Below, in pieces: positions 45,901 to 53,721 of a DNA stretch of 64,000 bases; position 1 is the stretch's first letter, and every line of letters starts with the position of its first letter. The position numbers and the translations under genes are program-made. The stretch is taken from contig NZ_CP102285.1 of assembly GCF_025151045.1 (NCBI RefSeq), positions 3,658,001 to 3,722,000 of the forward strand. The letters are read 5' to 3'. The DNA comes from Parabacteroides johnsonii DSM 18315 (lineage in GTDB: Bacteria > Bacteroidota > Bacteroidia > Bacteroidales > Tannerellaceae). Under the pieces are notes generated by a model. It was not told where the DNA came from. It made no database searches and saw only the letters and a list, made by a program, of their open reading frames with translations.

Positions 45901-47087
45901 CGAATAAAATCATCATCCAATCGGGAAATGAAACTCGAAATCTTTTCGGATTGGTCATAAGTGATAGTGGAGTCGGTATTTCAGAAGCTTCTATCCGACA
46001 TATATTCGAACGTTATTACAGAGTCAGCGAATCGAGCGGAACACAGCATTTAGGATCAGGTATAGGGCTGGCATTAGTCAAAAGCCTGGTTGAATTACAC
46101 AAAGGATATATTGCCGTCTACAGTGAAAGAGATCTGGGTTCCGACATCGTGATCGGTTTTCCCGACGATGCATCTGTTTATGAAGCAAATGATTTTCATA
46201 ATAATAATAAAGCCGATCCCCATAATCCAGAGAGTAAGCTCGACAATAATTCCAAGTTTATGGATCATGAGATAAGTCCGATTACCCCTCCCTTACCAGA
46301 TTCAAAGAAAAAGAACATTCTCTTTGCGGAAGACAATAATGATCTGAGAGAACTTTTATCCGAAACTCTCCGGGAATACTATAATGTTGAAGAAGTGGTG
46401 AATGGCCGGGAAGCCTTAGAACTGCTTGCAAATAAAAATATCGATCTCGTCCTGACAGACATTATGATGCCAGGAATCAATGGTATCGAATTAAGTAAAA
46501 AGATCAAAGAGAATATTGACAGTTCCCACATACCGGTTGTTATATTAACCGCTAAAACAGGAGATGAGAACCAAATAGAAGGGCTCTACTCCGGGGCCGA
46601 TATCTATCTGAAAAAACCGGTTAACAAACAAATCCTGCTATTGAGCCTGTCCAATCTATTCAAACAACAGGCAAGAATAAGGGAATACTATGCCAAACAC
46701 TATTTTGCACAAACGAACAACACCGACACGTCTATAAATAAAAGAGATGCCGAGTTTATGAAACAACTGACAGAAGTCATCGAAAAAAATCTGTCTAATG
46801 CCGATATCGATGTTTTACAGATCGCATCCACTCTGGCAATGAGCAGGCGTACGCTTTATAGCAAAGTAAAAGCCCTGACTGGACAGTCTGTTGTCGAATT
46901 CATTCGTAATTACAGGCTAAGAAAGGCCGCCCAAATATTGGCAGAAGAAGACATATCTATCAGTATGGTTATGGATCGGGTAGGAATAGACAACGCCTCT
47001 TATTTTTCACGAATCTTTAAAAAAGAGTTCGGAGAATCTCCGTCCGAATTTGTCTTCCGCCATCATAAAAAGTCTGATGAAGAATAA
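42963..47087 (+). CDS. Hybrid two-component system regulator (HTCS) with AraC output
   Basis: 1,374 residues in one chain. Signal peptide, then two seven-bladed Reg_prop propellers (about 30-690, repeats such as GFIWVTTVNNLYRFDGYTF and GCLWFGTYSGGL), Y_Y_Y domain (about 695-775), membrane helix (about 782-802), HisKA with His839 (NVSHDFRTPLSL), HATPase (NLLNNAFKYTPEGG, SDSGVGIS, GSGIGLALVKSL), receiver with Asp1166 (LVLTDIMMPG), and C-terminal AraC double helix-turn-helix (about 1265-1370). These proteins bind an oligosaccharide in the periplasm and activate a neighbouring PUL. The SusC/SusD operon downstream in the same direction is the likely target. Confidence 0.95.
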   Translation: MFRKIILLLFFAIITLAHLSAVSSHPNKIESNYKIRRISPDGGLSINGQRDVRQDKWGFIWVTTVNNLYRFDGYTFKPYTEKINKTIPFTSLTFERLEIDKEGDLYVTTSNGLLKYNSLTDNFDRLQPGRCSLIKEDMKGRLWISNPSSIGLFDRETFRFTAIKSETGDIPDISGICTQHNKIYIGTATGKIYLYDETGNRFQEVLHIPEYNIADIIQADSLLYALTESKGLVVISTNSYQPIKQYDFFYPAGDTRVSARALFIDKFNHIWITGQRGIYILNPETDEFTHYSYEKTDPYGLPSNSIWRIAEDTQGCLWFGTYSGGLCFINLDEQKSLKSFNGRTDDLSYSVVSSFAEDEKFLWIGTEGGGLNRYNKQTGSFTHFKYSPTENSLSYDNIQSLLYTDNKLWIGMSRGGLDCLDTRNEHFTHYTLNNNMLINDHVERIVAEADSGLWIKYLMNRDFLTYLSIKDNMTEHINFLAPPIQSNGNISDIRRGNGDTLWIASAYQLLIMNVRTHHVQVADYRYSDIKNPKGMNIQTIYVDNDKHSIWIGTHGNGLLIYDIPNRSLSLKADLSKYKVHSIYSINKDNEGNIWLGTDNGLFRMDIKTNRLQQFNKADGAQGQTYYPFSTFKSTNGELYFGGNEGFSIISPSKISYNNYKPTVILSDFLLDNIPVIPNTKNSPLKSSIFQTKELVLDYNQNNFSFEFTSTNYLNPGKNRFRYRLEKYDDKWIETDASHRSVSYSKVPKGTYNFEIMTANNDGVWGELTSLKIIIKPAPWLSNWAIVAYILLVLLILYALIRYYNYQRKLKMYYYLEEREREQKEEYHQAQLTFFTNVSHDFRTPLSLILAALEPIKAGNLAGKYISILENNAKRLLALVNEVMDFRSLQNNKIKLNIQIGNWNQFVSDNCSDFSESAEQKRIRYTVEQDPSIAANYYFDKKIMEKILLNLLNNAFKYTPEGGYIKVETLSDIRNFTSTHANKIIIQSGNETRNLFGLVISDSGVGISEASIRHIFERYYRVSESSGTQHLGSGIGLALVKSLVELHKGYIAVYSERDLGSDIVIGFPDDASVYEANDFHNNNKADPHNPESKLDNNSKFMDHEISPITPPLPDSKKKNILFAEDNNDLRELLSETLREYYNVEEVVNGREALELLANKNIDLVLTDIMMPGINGIELSKKIKENIDSSHIPVVILTAKTGDENQIEGLYSGADIYLKKPVNKQILLLSLSNLFKQQARIREYYAKHYFAQTNNTDTSINKRDAEFMKQLTEVIEKNLSNADIDVLQIASTLAMSRRTLYSKVKALTGQSVVEFIRNYRLRKAAQILAEEDISISMVMDRVGIDNASYFSRIFKKEFGESPSEFVFRHHKKSDEE

Positions 47088-47864
47088 ACCCCCGAACTGT
47101 CCACTGGCAAGAGGATGCATCTTTTTTACCGGAAGCATGCACCCTTTTTTACAATAACCTCACTATTTTCCCATTTCAAGAAAAAAACGATCCATTTCGA
47201 TCTACCTTTTTCACATCGTTAAGTCGATTTTTCTGACACATATGACAACCACCTGTCCATTCCGCCCGAATCAGATTGCATACGTCAACCTATTTCTCGG
47301 TATTTCCAGCATTCTGGACAACCTTAACTCCTGGAGAATCGAAAATACAGAAAGTAGCCGGAGAGTGTACAGTAATATGCGAAGCACCCGAGAGATACTT
47401 TCAGGGCATTCGGCACCTTATTTCCATGACGACCGTCTTCATCGCCATAACGACCGTCTTCGTTACTGCGAGCTGCCGAATGTATGGCATATAAACATTG
47501 ACTTCACGGCGATGAAGACGGTCGTTGCCGCAATTTTCTGCGCACCTCACGGAAAAACGACCTTCAGCGCTCATTCTTTTTACCCTTGAAACAACCGTTC
47601 GCAAAATATTTATCATGGATTTGCAAATTATTTCTGCGTATTTTTGACAAAAAGCAATCAGCAAAAGTCATTATTCCGTTGACAAGATTTTTTCCTGCGT
47701 GCATTTCAATTGCACTAATCGGCATTTTATGGCAAAGAAGGCATAATATGCAAAAAAGTATTAGTTAATGACCGTTTTATTCTACCGTCCTCCATATCTT
47801 ATCAATAATTTTAAGCTTGACAAAGGAGATAATCAAATGTTGTTAAACTTTAAATTAGCATTAT
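47088..47864. other. 777-bp leader region upstream of susC
   Basis: No convincing gene; the open frames here are short, overlap one another and match no family. It holds a direct repeat (ATGCATCTTTTTTAC at 47115, ATGCACCCTTTTTTAC at 47137, 22-bp period), the dispersed motif at 47425-47529, and a -7-like TATTTTTG at 47639-47646 with TTTG at 47620-47623 (15-bp gap, short of the norm). If that is the promoter, the susC mRNA has a leader of about 210 bases. Confidence 0.5.
47425..47529. repeat. Second locus of the ACCGTCTTC motif, with inverted copy
   Basis: CATGACGACCGTCTTCAT (47425-47442) and CATAACGACCGTCTTCGT (47446-47463) lie 21 bp apart. An inverted copy, GGCGATGAAGACGGTCGTTG, starts at 47508 and could pair with either. 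The first unit is identical to 8125-8142. Confidence 0.65.
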
Positions 47865-50800
47865 ATGAAAAAGATCATTGATTCATTTCGGCAAGTTGGC
47901 ATCATACTTGCTTTTTTGTTGAGCACTACTATTATGTTTGCTCAACAAAAAGTGATAGGAGTCGTAAAAAGCGCACACAATGAACCGCTAATCGGTGTAA
48001 ATGTAGTTGTAAAAGGGAGTACGCAAGGTACTGTTACAGATTTGGAGGGCCATTATTCCATCGATGTGCCCGACAGTAAATCGATATTAGAATTCACCTA
48101 CATCGGTTTCGTCTCACAGCAGGTCACTGTTGGTGATAAATCGACCATCGACATTACGCTTATAGAAGATTCCAAAGCTCTTGAAGAGGTGGTCGTTGTA
48201 GGTTACGGTACGGTCAAGAAAAGCGACTTGACAGGCGCCGTATCATCGATCAAATCAGAAGAATTGCAAAAGTTACCGATGACCTCCTTAGACCAGGGTA
48301 TCCAAGGAAGAGCAGCCGGTGTACAGGTCACCAACACATCTGGTGCTCCGGGAGGCCAGGTCTCCATTCGTGTACGTGGCGGAAATTCTCTTTCCAGCAG
48401 TAATGAACCCTTATATGTAATCGACGGATTCCCTGTCGGAGCAGGAGCGATGGCAGAAGGAAACCAAAACGGTGCAATCGCCAACAACGGAATGGTAACG
48501 ATCAATCCAAATGATATCGAATCCATTGAAATATTAAAAGATGCATCATCTGCTGCCATCTATGGCTCCCGAGGAGCAAACGGAGTCGTTCTGATCACCA
48601 CCAAACGAGGAAAAACAGGAAAAACCAAAGTAACGTATGACGGTTATTTCGGAGTCCAGAACATTGCTAATAAAATGGAGATGATGAATGGCGAAGAGTT
48701 TGCTACCATGTCCAATATTGCAGCCGAAAACGGAGGCGTTGCTCCCATTTACGGAGGAGCCAACGAGAAATGGAAAGAACCCTCTTATTACCGGAACAAC
48801 AGTACGGATTGGCAAGATCTGATTTTCCGTACAGCTCTCATGCACAATCACCAAATAAGTTTGAGCGGAGGATCTGAAAACAATCAATATGCCGTCACCG
48901 GAAACTTCTTCGATCAAGACGGTATTGTGATCAACTCAGATCTGAAACGTGCATCCTTGAGAGCCAATATCGATTCTAAAATCTCGAACTGGATCAATGT
49001 ACAAACATCGCTTACCGCAAGCCGGACCTTTTCGAATGTGGCCTTTTCTGAGGGCGACGGCGCACAAGGGGGAGGTGTGATCAACGGAGCATTGGCAATA
49101 CCTTCCACCATGTATGTATATAACGAAGACGGGACATTTTCGACCATGAACCAGACTCCTTACGGAGTAACAACGGGCAACCCTTATGCCTTGGCTGAAC
49201 TGGCAAAAGACAAGTCGACCATCAATCGTGTCATCGCAAATGTCAACATCAAATTTAATCTGAATAAGCTGACGGACGGACTCGCACTCGAAATCCGCGG
49301 AGGCACTGACTATTCGAATGCTTTTCGTGACTCGTATCTTCCTTCTACTGTATTCCAAGGAGAGAGTGATAACGGCATCGCAACCAAAGGCTGGAACAGA
49401 CGTTCGGTTTATCTGAACGAGAACTTATTAACCTATCAGAAGAAATTCGGAATTCACTCCATCAATGCTGTTGCCGGTCTGACGATCCAGTATGACGAAG
49501 AGATAAAAGGAAAGACGATCGTTTCCGGCTTTGTAAACGACGTATTGGAAGATAACAGCATGGGGTCAGCAAGCACGACCAAAGGAACTCCGACCTCGTC
49601 CAGATGGTCTTCACAAATGGCTTCCTGGCTGGGACGTATTAACTACAACTATGCAGACCGGTATTTATTGACTTTGACTGGACGTGCCGACGGTTCCTCC
49701 AAATTCGGAGTCAATAACAAATGGGGATTCTTCCCGTCAGCAGCTTTAGCCTGGCGTGTTACGGAAGAAGCATTCATGGAAGAGGCAGACTGGCTTAGCA
49801 ATCTGAAACTACGTGCTAGTTACGGTTTAACCGGTAATCAGGGATTCGGAAGTTACTCTTCCGTTGCCAGTTTGTCACAGTATTCTTATAATCTGGGCGG
49901 CGATAAAGCAACCGGATTCGCCCCGAATAAGATTCCGAATTCAAACTTGAAATGGGAAACCACCTCAAACTTAGACCTTGGTATAGATTTCGGCTTTATA
50001 AACAACCGACTGAACTTCAATGTCGACTATTACTACAAAAAGACGAAAGACCTTCTTTGGAACGTATCAATCCCTCTTTCTTCCGGATTTGGTTCTATCT
50101 TCAGCAATCACGGAACACTTCGTAACTGGGGTATCGAAGCCAGTGTCAGTTATGACCTGATCACCAGTAATAAACCGGGTGCTTTCACCTGGAATACCAT
50201 ACTTATGTATTCTATGAACCGAAATAAGGTATTGAGCATGCCTGATGTAACACCGGGCAGACCGGACGGATACCTCTCCGGGCACTTGAGAGTAGAAGGT
50301 AGCTGGCTGGAAGAAAATTATCCGGTAGGCATTTGGAAATATTATGTTTATGACGGCGTCTTTGAAAACCAAGAAATGATGGATGCTACTATCATAAATA
50401 CCAATGGTGAAACCGTTGCCAAACATCCAAAAGCATTAACGACGGACGGGTTAGGTTCTCCTAAATTCAAAGACTTGAACCAGGATGGTAAAATTGACCG
50501 TGAAGACTGGGCAGTTATCGGAGATCCAAATCCCGATTTCATTTTCAGTTGGACAAACAACTTCACCTACAAGAATTTCGATTTAAGTATCTTCATTAAC
50601 GGAAGTATCGGAAACGACATCATGAATCTCGGACGTGGAGAGTATGCAATGGTATCTCCGTTTGCATCACAACGCAGGGATATGCTGAACTACTGGACTC
50701 CGGCCAACACACAAACGGATATTCCAGCCCCACGCCTTGCACCACATGCTTATCTGCCATTGTCATCTTACATGATCGAAGATGGCTCGTATGTCCGCTT

Positions 50801-51017
50801 AAAAAATATCGTATTGGGATATCGTTTCCCGATCCGGAAACACATCGAGTCATTAAGGCTTTATGTCAGTGCCCAAAACCTGTTCACAATAACCGGCTAT
50901 TCGGGTTTTGATCCGGAAGTGAACAGTAAAGGACAAAATAACCGTCAGTTAGGCGTAGACTACAATGCCTATCCAACAAGTAAAGTTTTTACAATGGGAG
51001 TAAACATTGCTTTTTAA
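47865..51017 (+). CDS. SusC/RagA-family TonB-dependent outer-membrane transporter
   Basis: 1,050 residues, a normal length for SusC. Signal peptide, carboxypeptidase-regulatory-like domain (about 27-105; GVVKSAHNEPLIGVNVVVKG), the SusC signature EEVVVVGYGTVKKSDLTGAV, plug domain (GRAAGVQVTNTSGAPGGQ, LYVIDGFPV, IEILKDASSAAIYGSRGANGV), and a 22-strand barrel ending in a C-terminal Phe. It would import an oligosaccharide through the outer membrane in complex with the SusD partner encoded 23 bp downstream. The substrate is unknown; the downstream genes are an unusual set. Confidence 0.96.
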   Translation: MKKIIDSFRQVGIILAFLLSTTIMFAQQKVIGVVKSAHNEPLIGVNVVVKGSTQGTVTDLEGHYSIDVPDSKSILEFTYIGFVSQQVTVGDKSTIDITLIEDSKALEEVVVVGYGTVKKSDLTGAVSSIKSEELQKLPMTSLDQGIQGRAAGVQVTNTSGAPGGQVSIRVRGGNSLSSSNEPLYVIDGFPVGAGAMAEGNQNGAIANNGMVTINPNDIESIEILKDASSAAIYGSRGANGVVLITTKRGKTGKTKVTYDGYFGVQNIANKMEMMNGEEFATMSNIAAENGGVAPIYGGANEKWKEPSYYRNNSTDWQDLIFRTALMHNHQISLSGGSENNQYAVTGNFFDQDGIVINSDLKRASLRANIDSKISNWINVQTSLTASRTFSNVAFSEGDGAQGGGVINGALAIPSTMYVYNEDGTFSTMNQTPYGVTTGNPYALAELAKDKSTINRVIANVNIKFNLNKLTDGLALEIRGGTDYSNAFRDSYLPSTVFQGESDNGIATKGWNRRSVYLNENLLTYQKKFGIHSINAVAGLTIQYDEEIKGKTIVSGFVNDVLEDNSMGSASTTKGTPTSSRWSSQMASWLGRINYNYADRYLLTLTGRADGSSKFGVNNKWGFFPSAALAWRVTEEAFMEEADWLSNLKLRASYGLTGNQGFGSYSSVASLSQYSYNLGGDKATGFAPNKIPNSNLKWETTSNLDLGIDFGFINNRLNFNVDYYYKKTKDLLWNVSIPLSSGFGSIFSNHGTLRNWGIEASVSYDLITSNKPGAFTWNTILMYSMNRNKVLSMPDVTPGRPDGYLSGHLRVEGSWLEENYPVGIWKYYVYDGVFENQEMMDATIINTNGETVAKHPKALTTDGLGSPKFKDLNQDGKIDREDWAVIGDPNPDFIFSWTNNFTYKNFDLSIFINGSIGNDIMNLGRGEYAMVSPFASQRRDMLNYWTPANTQTDIPAPRLAPHAYLPLSSYMIEDGSYVRLKNIVLGYRFPIRKHIESLRLYVSAQNLFTITGYSGFDPEVNSKGQNNRQLGVDYNAYPTSKVFTMGVNIAF

Positions 51018-51040
51018 ATAATTCATAAATCAGATTTGTT

Positions 51041-52549
51041 ATGAAATCAATCTATAAAATCATATTTTCTAGCCTTATTTTAATGGGCCTAATGACTTCC
51101 TGTTTTGATAAATTCCTGGAAGAAGACGTATACGATTTTCTTTCTCCAAACAACTTCTACAAAACGGAAGCAGATGCGGAAGCTGCTGTAAATGCCATAT
51201 ACAGCCGACTCGTATCCTCTGAAGACAATGATATCTCGTTTCACCGAGCCGCATTAATGATCGGAGAATACCCAGCGGAATGTTCATCCGCTCAAACCTC
51301 GACTGTGCCTTACCGGCTCGCATTCGAATTCTATACTTGGACTCCTAATACGGACGGTATAGAATTAGTTTGGAAATTCTTCTACCAGGTCGTTTTTCGT
51401 ACGAATGTAGCGATTGAAAACATTCCGAATATCGGCGGCGATCCAGCCAAAATTAAGCGTTTAGAAGGAGAAGCACGGTTCATGAGAGGGCTTGCTTATC
51501 TCTACCTCATACGCTTGTTCGATAATGTACCGCTCACTACCGCATCCGAACAGGATGACCAAAACCTTCCGAATATGGGGACAAGCGATGCCGTATTCAA
51601 ACAAATCATCGAAGATTTAACCTTTGCTGAATCTGCATTGCCGGATTCATATACTGGAACAGATGTAGGACGTGCCACCAAAGGGGCCGCTCAGGCATTT
51701 CTAGCCAAAACATATCTGACAATGGCCGGATATCCCTGGAACAAGACAGAAAATTATGCTTTGGCAGCTGCAAAATGCGAAGATATCATCAAATCGGGAA
51801 ACTACGACCTGGATCCCAACTACGCCATGAATTTCAAAGAAGCCGGAGAGCACAACAAAGAATACATCTTCGATGCCGAATTTCAGCAGAATCTAAACGG
51901 ATCGAATTGGGTAAATATGTCCAGCATACGTGACCAGAATGTTTGCGGTATGGCCGGCTGGTCCTCATTCGGAGGGACGATGAACTTCTATGAAGACATG
52001 TTAAAGAATAATCCAGGTGACAAACGTCTTGCCACCAACATCATCTTGTCCTTCATCGACACAAAAACAGGAGAGGAAAAAATATGGGGAAAAGACTTTG
52101 ACGTAAACAAAGGATTGGTACATACTTGGAAATACATTGATCCGGAAGAGACGGGGGTCGGTGATCAGAATTCCAACCTGAATTACCATTTCACCCGCTA
52201 CGCAGACGTGTTGCTGATGCACTCTGAAGCGGTCAATAACGCTACCGGATTCAGTGGTTCCTATGACAAATATTACGGTATCAACCTGGTAAGGGAACGT
52301 GCCGGTCTTGCAGGTATTACTAATTTGGACAAGGATGCATTCAATAAAGCGCTCATCTGGGAACGGGTCGTTGAATTATGCTACGAGGGTCATCTTTGGT
52401 ATGATTATAAACGCATGAACTGCATGGAAGAGCGTGTTGCCCGCAAAGGGGTCAATATCGGAACAGACAAGAAATATTATGTATATCCGATTCCGGTTAA
52501 CGAACTAAGTAGGAATCCGAAACTGGAGCAGCATCCGCTATGGAAATAA
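51041..52549 (+). CDS. SusD/RagB-family surface glycan-binding lipoprotein
   Basis: 502 residues with a lipoprotein signal (MKSIYKIIFSSLILMGLMTSC, Cys21). The family patterns are present: FLSPNNFYKTEADAEAAVNAIYSRL near the N-terminus, RFMRGLAYLYLIRLFDNVPLTT (TPR core), and the C-terminal WERVVELCYEGHLWYDYKRMNCME. It forms the lid on the SusC barrel and captures the glycan. It is the second gene of the operon; a palindromic repeat follows its stop. Confidence 0.95.
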   Translation: MKSIYKIIFSSLILMGLMTSCFDKFLEEDVYDFLSPNNFYKTEADAEAAVNAIYSRLVSSEDNDISFHRAALMIGEYPAECSSAQTSTVPYRLAFEFYTWTPNTDGIELVWKFFYQVVFRTNVAIENIPNIGGDPAKIKRLEGEARFMRGLAYLYLIRLFDNVPLTTASEQDDQNLPNMGTSDAVFKQIIEDLTFAESALPDSYTGTDVGRATKGAAQAFLAKTYLTMAGYPWNKTENYALAAAKCEDIIKSGNYDLDPNYAMNFKEAGEHNKEYIFDAEFQQNLNGSNWVNMSSIRDQNVCGMAGWSSFGGTMNFYEDMLKNNPGDKRLATNIILSFIDTKTGEEKIWGKDFDVNKGLVHTWKYIDPEETGVGDQNSNLNYHFTRYADVLLMHSEAVNNATGFSGSYDKYYGINLVRERAGLAGITNLDKDAFNKALIWERVVELCYEGHLWYDYKRMNCMEERVARKGVNIGTDKKYYVYPIPVNELSRNPKLEQHPLWK

Positions 52550-52559
52550 GAAAATAAAT

Positions 52560-52632
52560 CATGGGGCTGTGCGAAATCCCCTTATCTCCGCGTCAAGCGC
52601 GGAAACAGGACAGTTTCGACACAACCCCAATT
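52560..52632. repeat. REP-like palindromic element, copy B (inside the PUL)
   Basis: A 73-bp element in reverse orientation to copy A. The ends ATGGGGCTGTGCGAAA and TTTCGACACAACCCCAAT pair imperfectly; the core hairpin is CCGCG-TCAAG-CGCGG at 52588-52602. It fills the gap between susD and the aldo/keto reductase gene and could cut expression of the downstream enzymes relative to SusCD. Confidence 0.75.
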
Positions 52633-52657
52633 ATTCAGCAATTTAAAGAAAACAGAA

Positions 52658-53704
52658 ATGGAAGATTTCAACAGAAGAGATTTTATCAAAGGAGTAGTCG
52701 GTGCGGGGATTTCATTAATCACGGCAGACAGCTTAGCTTCTGTATCGATGGACCTGGCAAGAATAAAGAACCCCTATGATGCCAAAGGATTGCCAACTAC
52801 GGAGCTGGGAAAAACAGGTGTCATCATCCCTAAAATGGTTTTAGGATTGGGAAGCCGGTTCTGCCATATCGACGAAGATGAAGAAGCGTACGAGATGCTA
52901 AACTATGCTCTTGACAACGGTTTCTATTATTGGGATACGGCACACGCCTACGATAATACCATCGCTGTTCCTCCCGGAAAGAAAAAATCTCCCCGCCATA
53001 TTATCAGTGAAGTACGTGTAGGAGAAGTAGTCAAATACAGGCGGAAAGAGATATTTCTTTCGACCAAAGTGACAGCCCGCGAACCAGCAGAATCCATGAA
53101 AGAAATTGAACTGAGTTTAAAACGGCTCAATACGGATAAATTGGATATGTTGAAAATACATGACGTTCAATCCATCGAGGATGTCAATCAAATGAGTCGT
53201 AAAGGATATTTAATCGACATTCTCCATCGGTTGAAGGAGGAAGGCATCACCCGTTTTATCGGTTTTTCCGGACATGGTGATGCACAGGCCTTAAAAGAAT
53301 TGGCAAACAGGGGAGATTTTGACAGCATGCTTGTCGCTATGAACCATTGGAACCCTAAGCAACCTTCACCCCGCCAGGAAATTGCTGTTCCCGCCGGTAA
53401 GAAAAATAAAATGGGCGTACTCATCATGAAGGCTGTACGTCCCAAGGAGACGATCCCCGGACTGCATGCTCCCGATCTCATCAGATATGCCCTTTCGCTA
53501 AAAGGGCCGGATGCCGTCGTAATCGGTATGGACAGTAAAGCGGTAGTAAACTCCAACTTGGAAATCCTCCGCAATTTCAAGAAACTGTCGCCAGAACAGA
53601 TGAAAGAACTGGCCGTACAGCTTGAACCGTTCTATCGTCATGAGAATCTTCCTTGGATGCAGGATAATTATATAGACGGTATGTGGGAAACAATATCCGT
53701 ATAA
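52658..53704 (+). CDS. Aldo/keto reductase with twin-arginine-like leader
   Basis: 348 residues. The N-terminus MEDFNRRDFIKGVVGAGISLITADSLA resembles a Tat signal (NRRDFIKG), so the folded, cofactor-loaded enzyme may be exported to the periplasm. The AKR tetrad is complete: Asp and Tyr in YYWDTAHAYDN, Lys in FLSTKVTARE, His in MLKIHDVQS. The C-terminal barrel half is present (GVLIMKAVRP). The reaction is NAD(P)-dependent reduction or oxidation of a carbonyl/hydroxyl; the substrate is unknown. Placement in a SusCD operon suggests that it acts on the imported glycan or aglycone. Confidence 0.88.
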   Translation: MEDFNRRDFIKGVVGAGISLITADSLASVSMDLARIKNPYDAKGLPTTELGKTGVIIPKMVLGLGSRFCHIDEDEEAYEMLNYALDNGFYYWDTAHAYDNTIAVPPGKKKSPRHIISEVRVGEVVKYRRKEIFLSTKVTAREPAESMKEIELSLKRLNTDKLDMLKIHDVQSIEDVNQMSRKGYLIDILHRLKEEGITRFIGFSGHGDAQALKELANRGDFDSMLVAMNHWNPKQPSPRQEIAVPAGKKNKMGVLIMKAVRPKETIPGLHAPDLIRYALSLKGPDAVVIGMDSKAVVNSNLEILRNFKKLSPEQMKELAVQLEPFYRHENLPWMQDNYIDGMWETISV

Positions 53705-53721
53705 TCAATTAAATTAATGCC

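Noticed and set aside
47242-47589. 115-codon frame upstream of susC
   Set aside because: It lies over the dispersed ACCGTCTTC repeats, has no family match that I recognise, and a minus-strand frame of similar length overlaps it.
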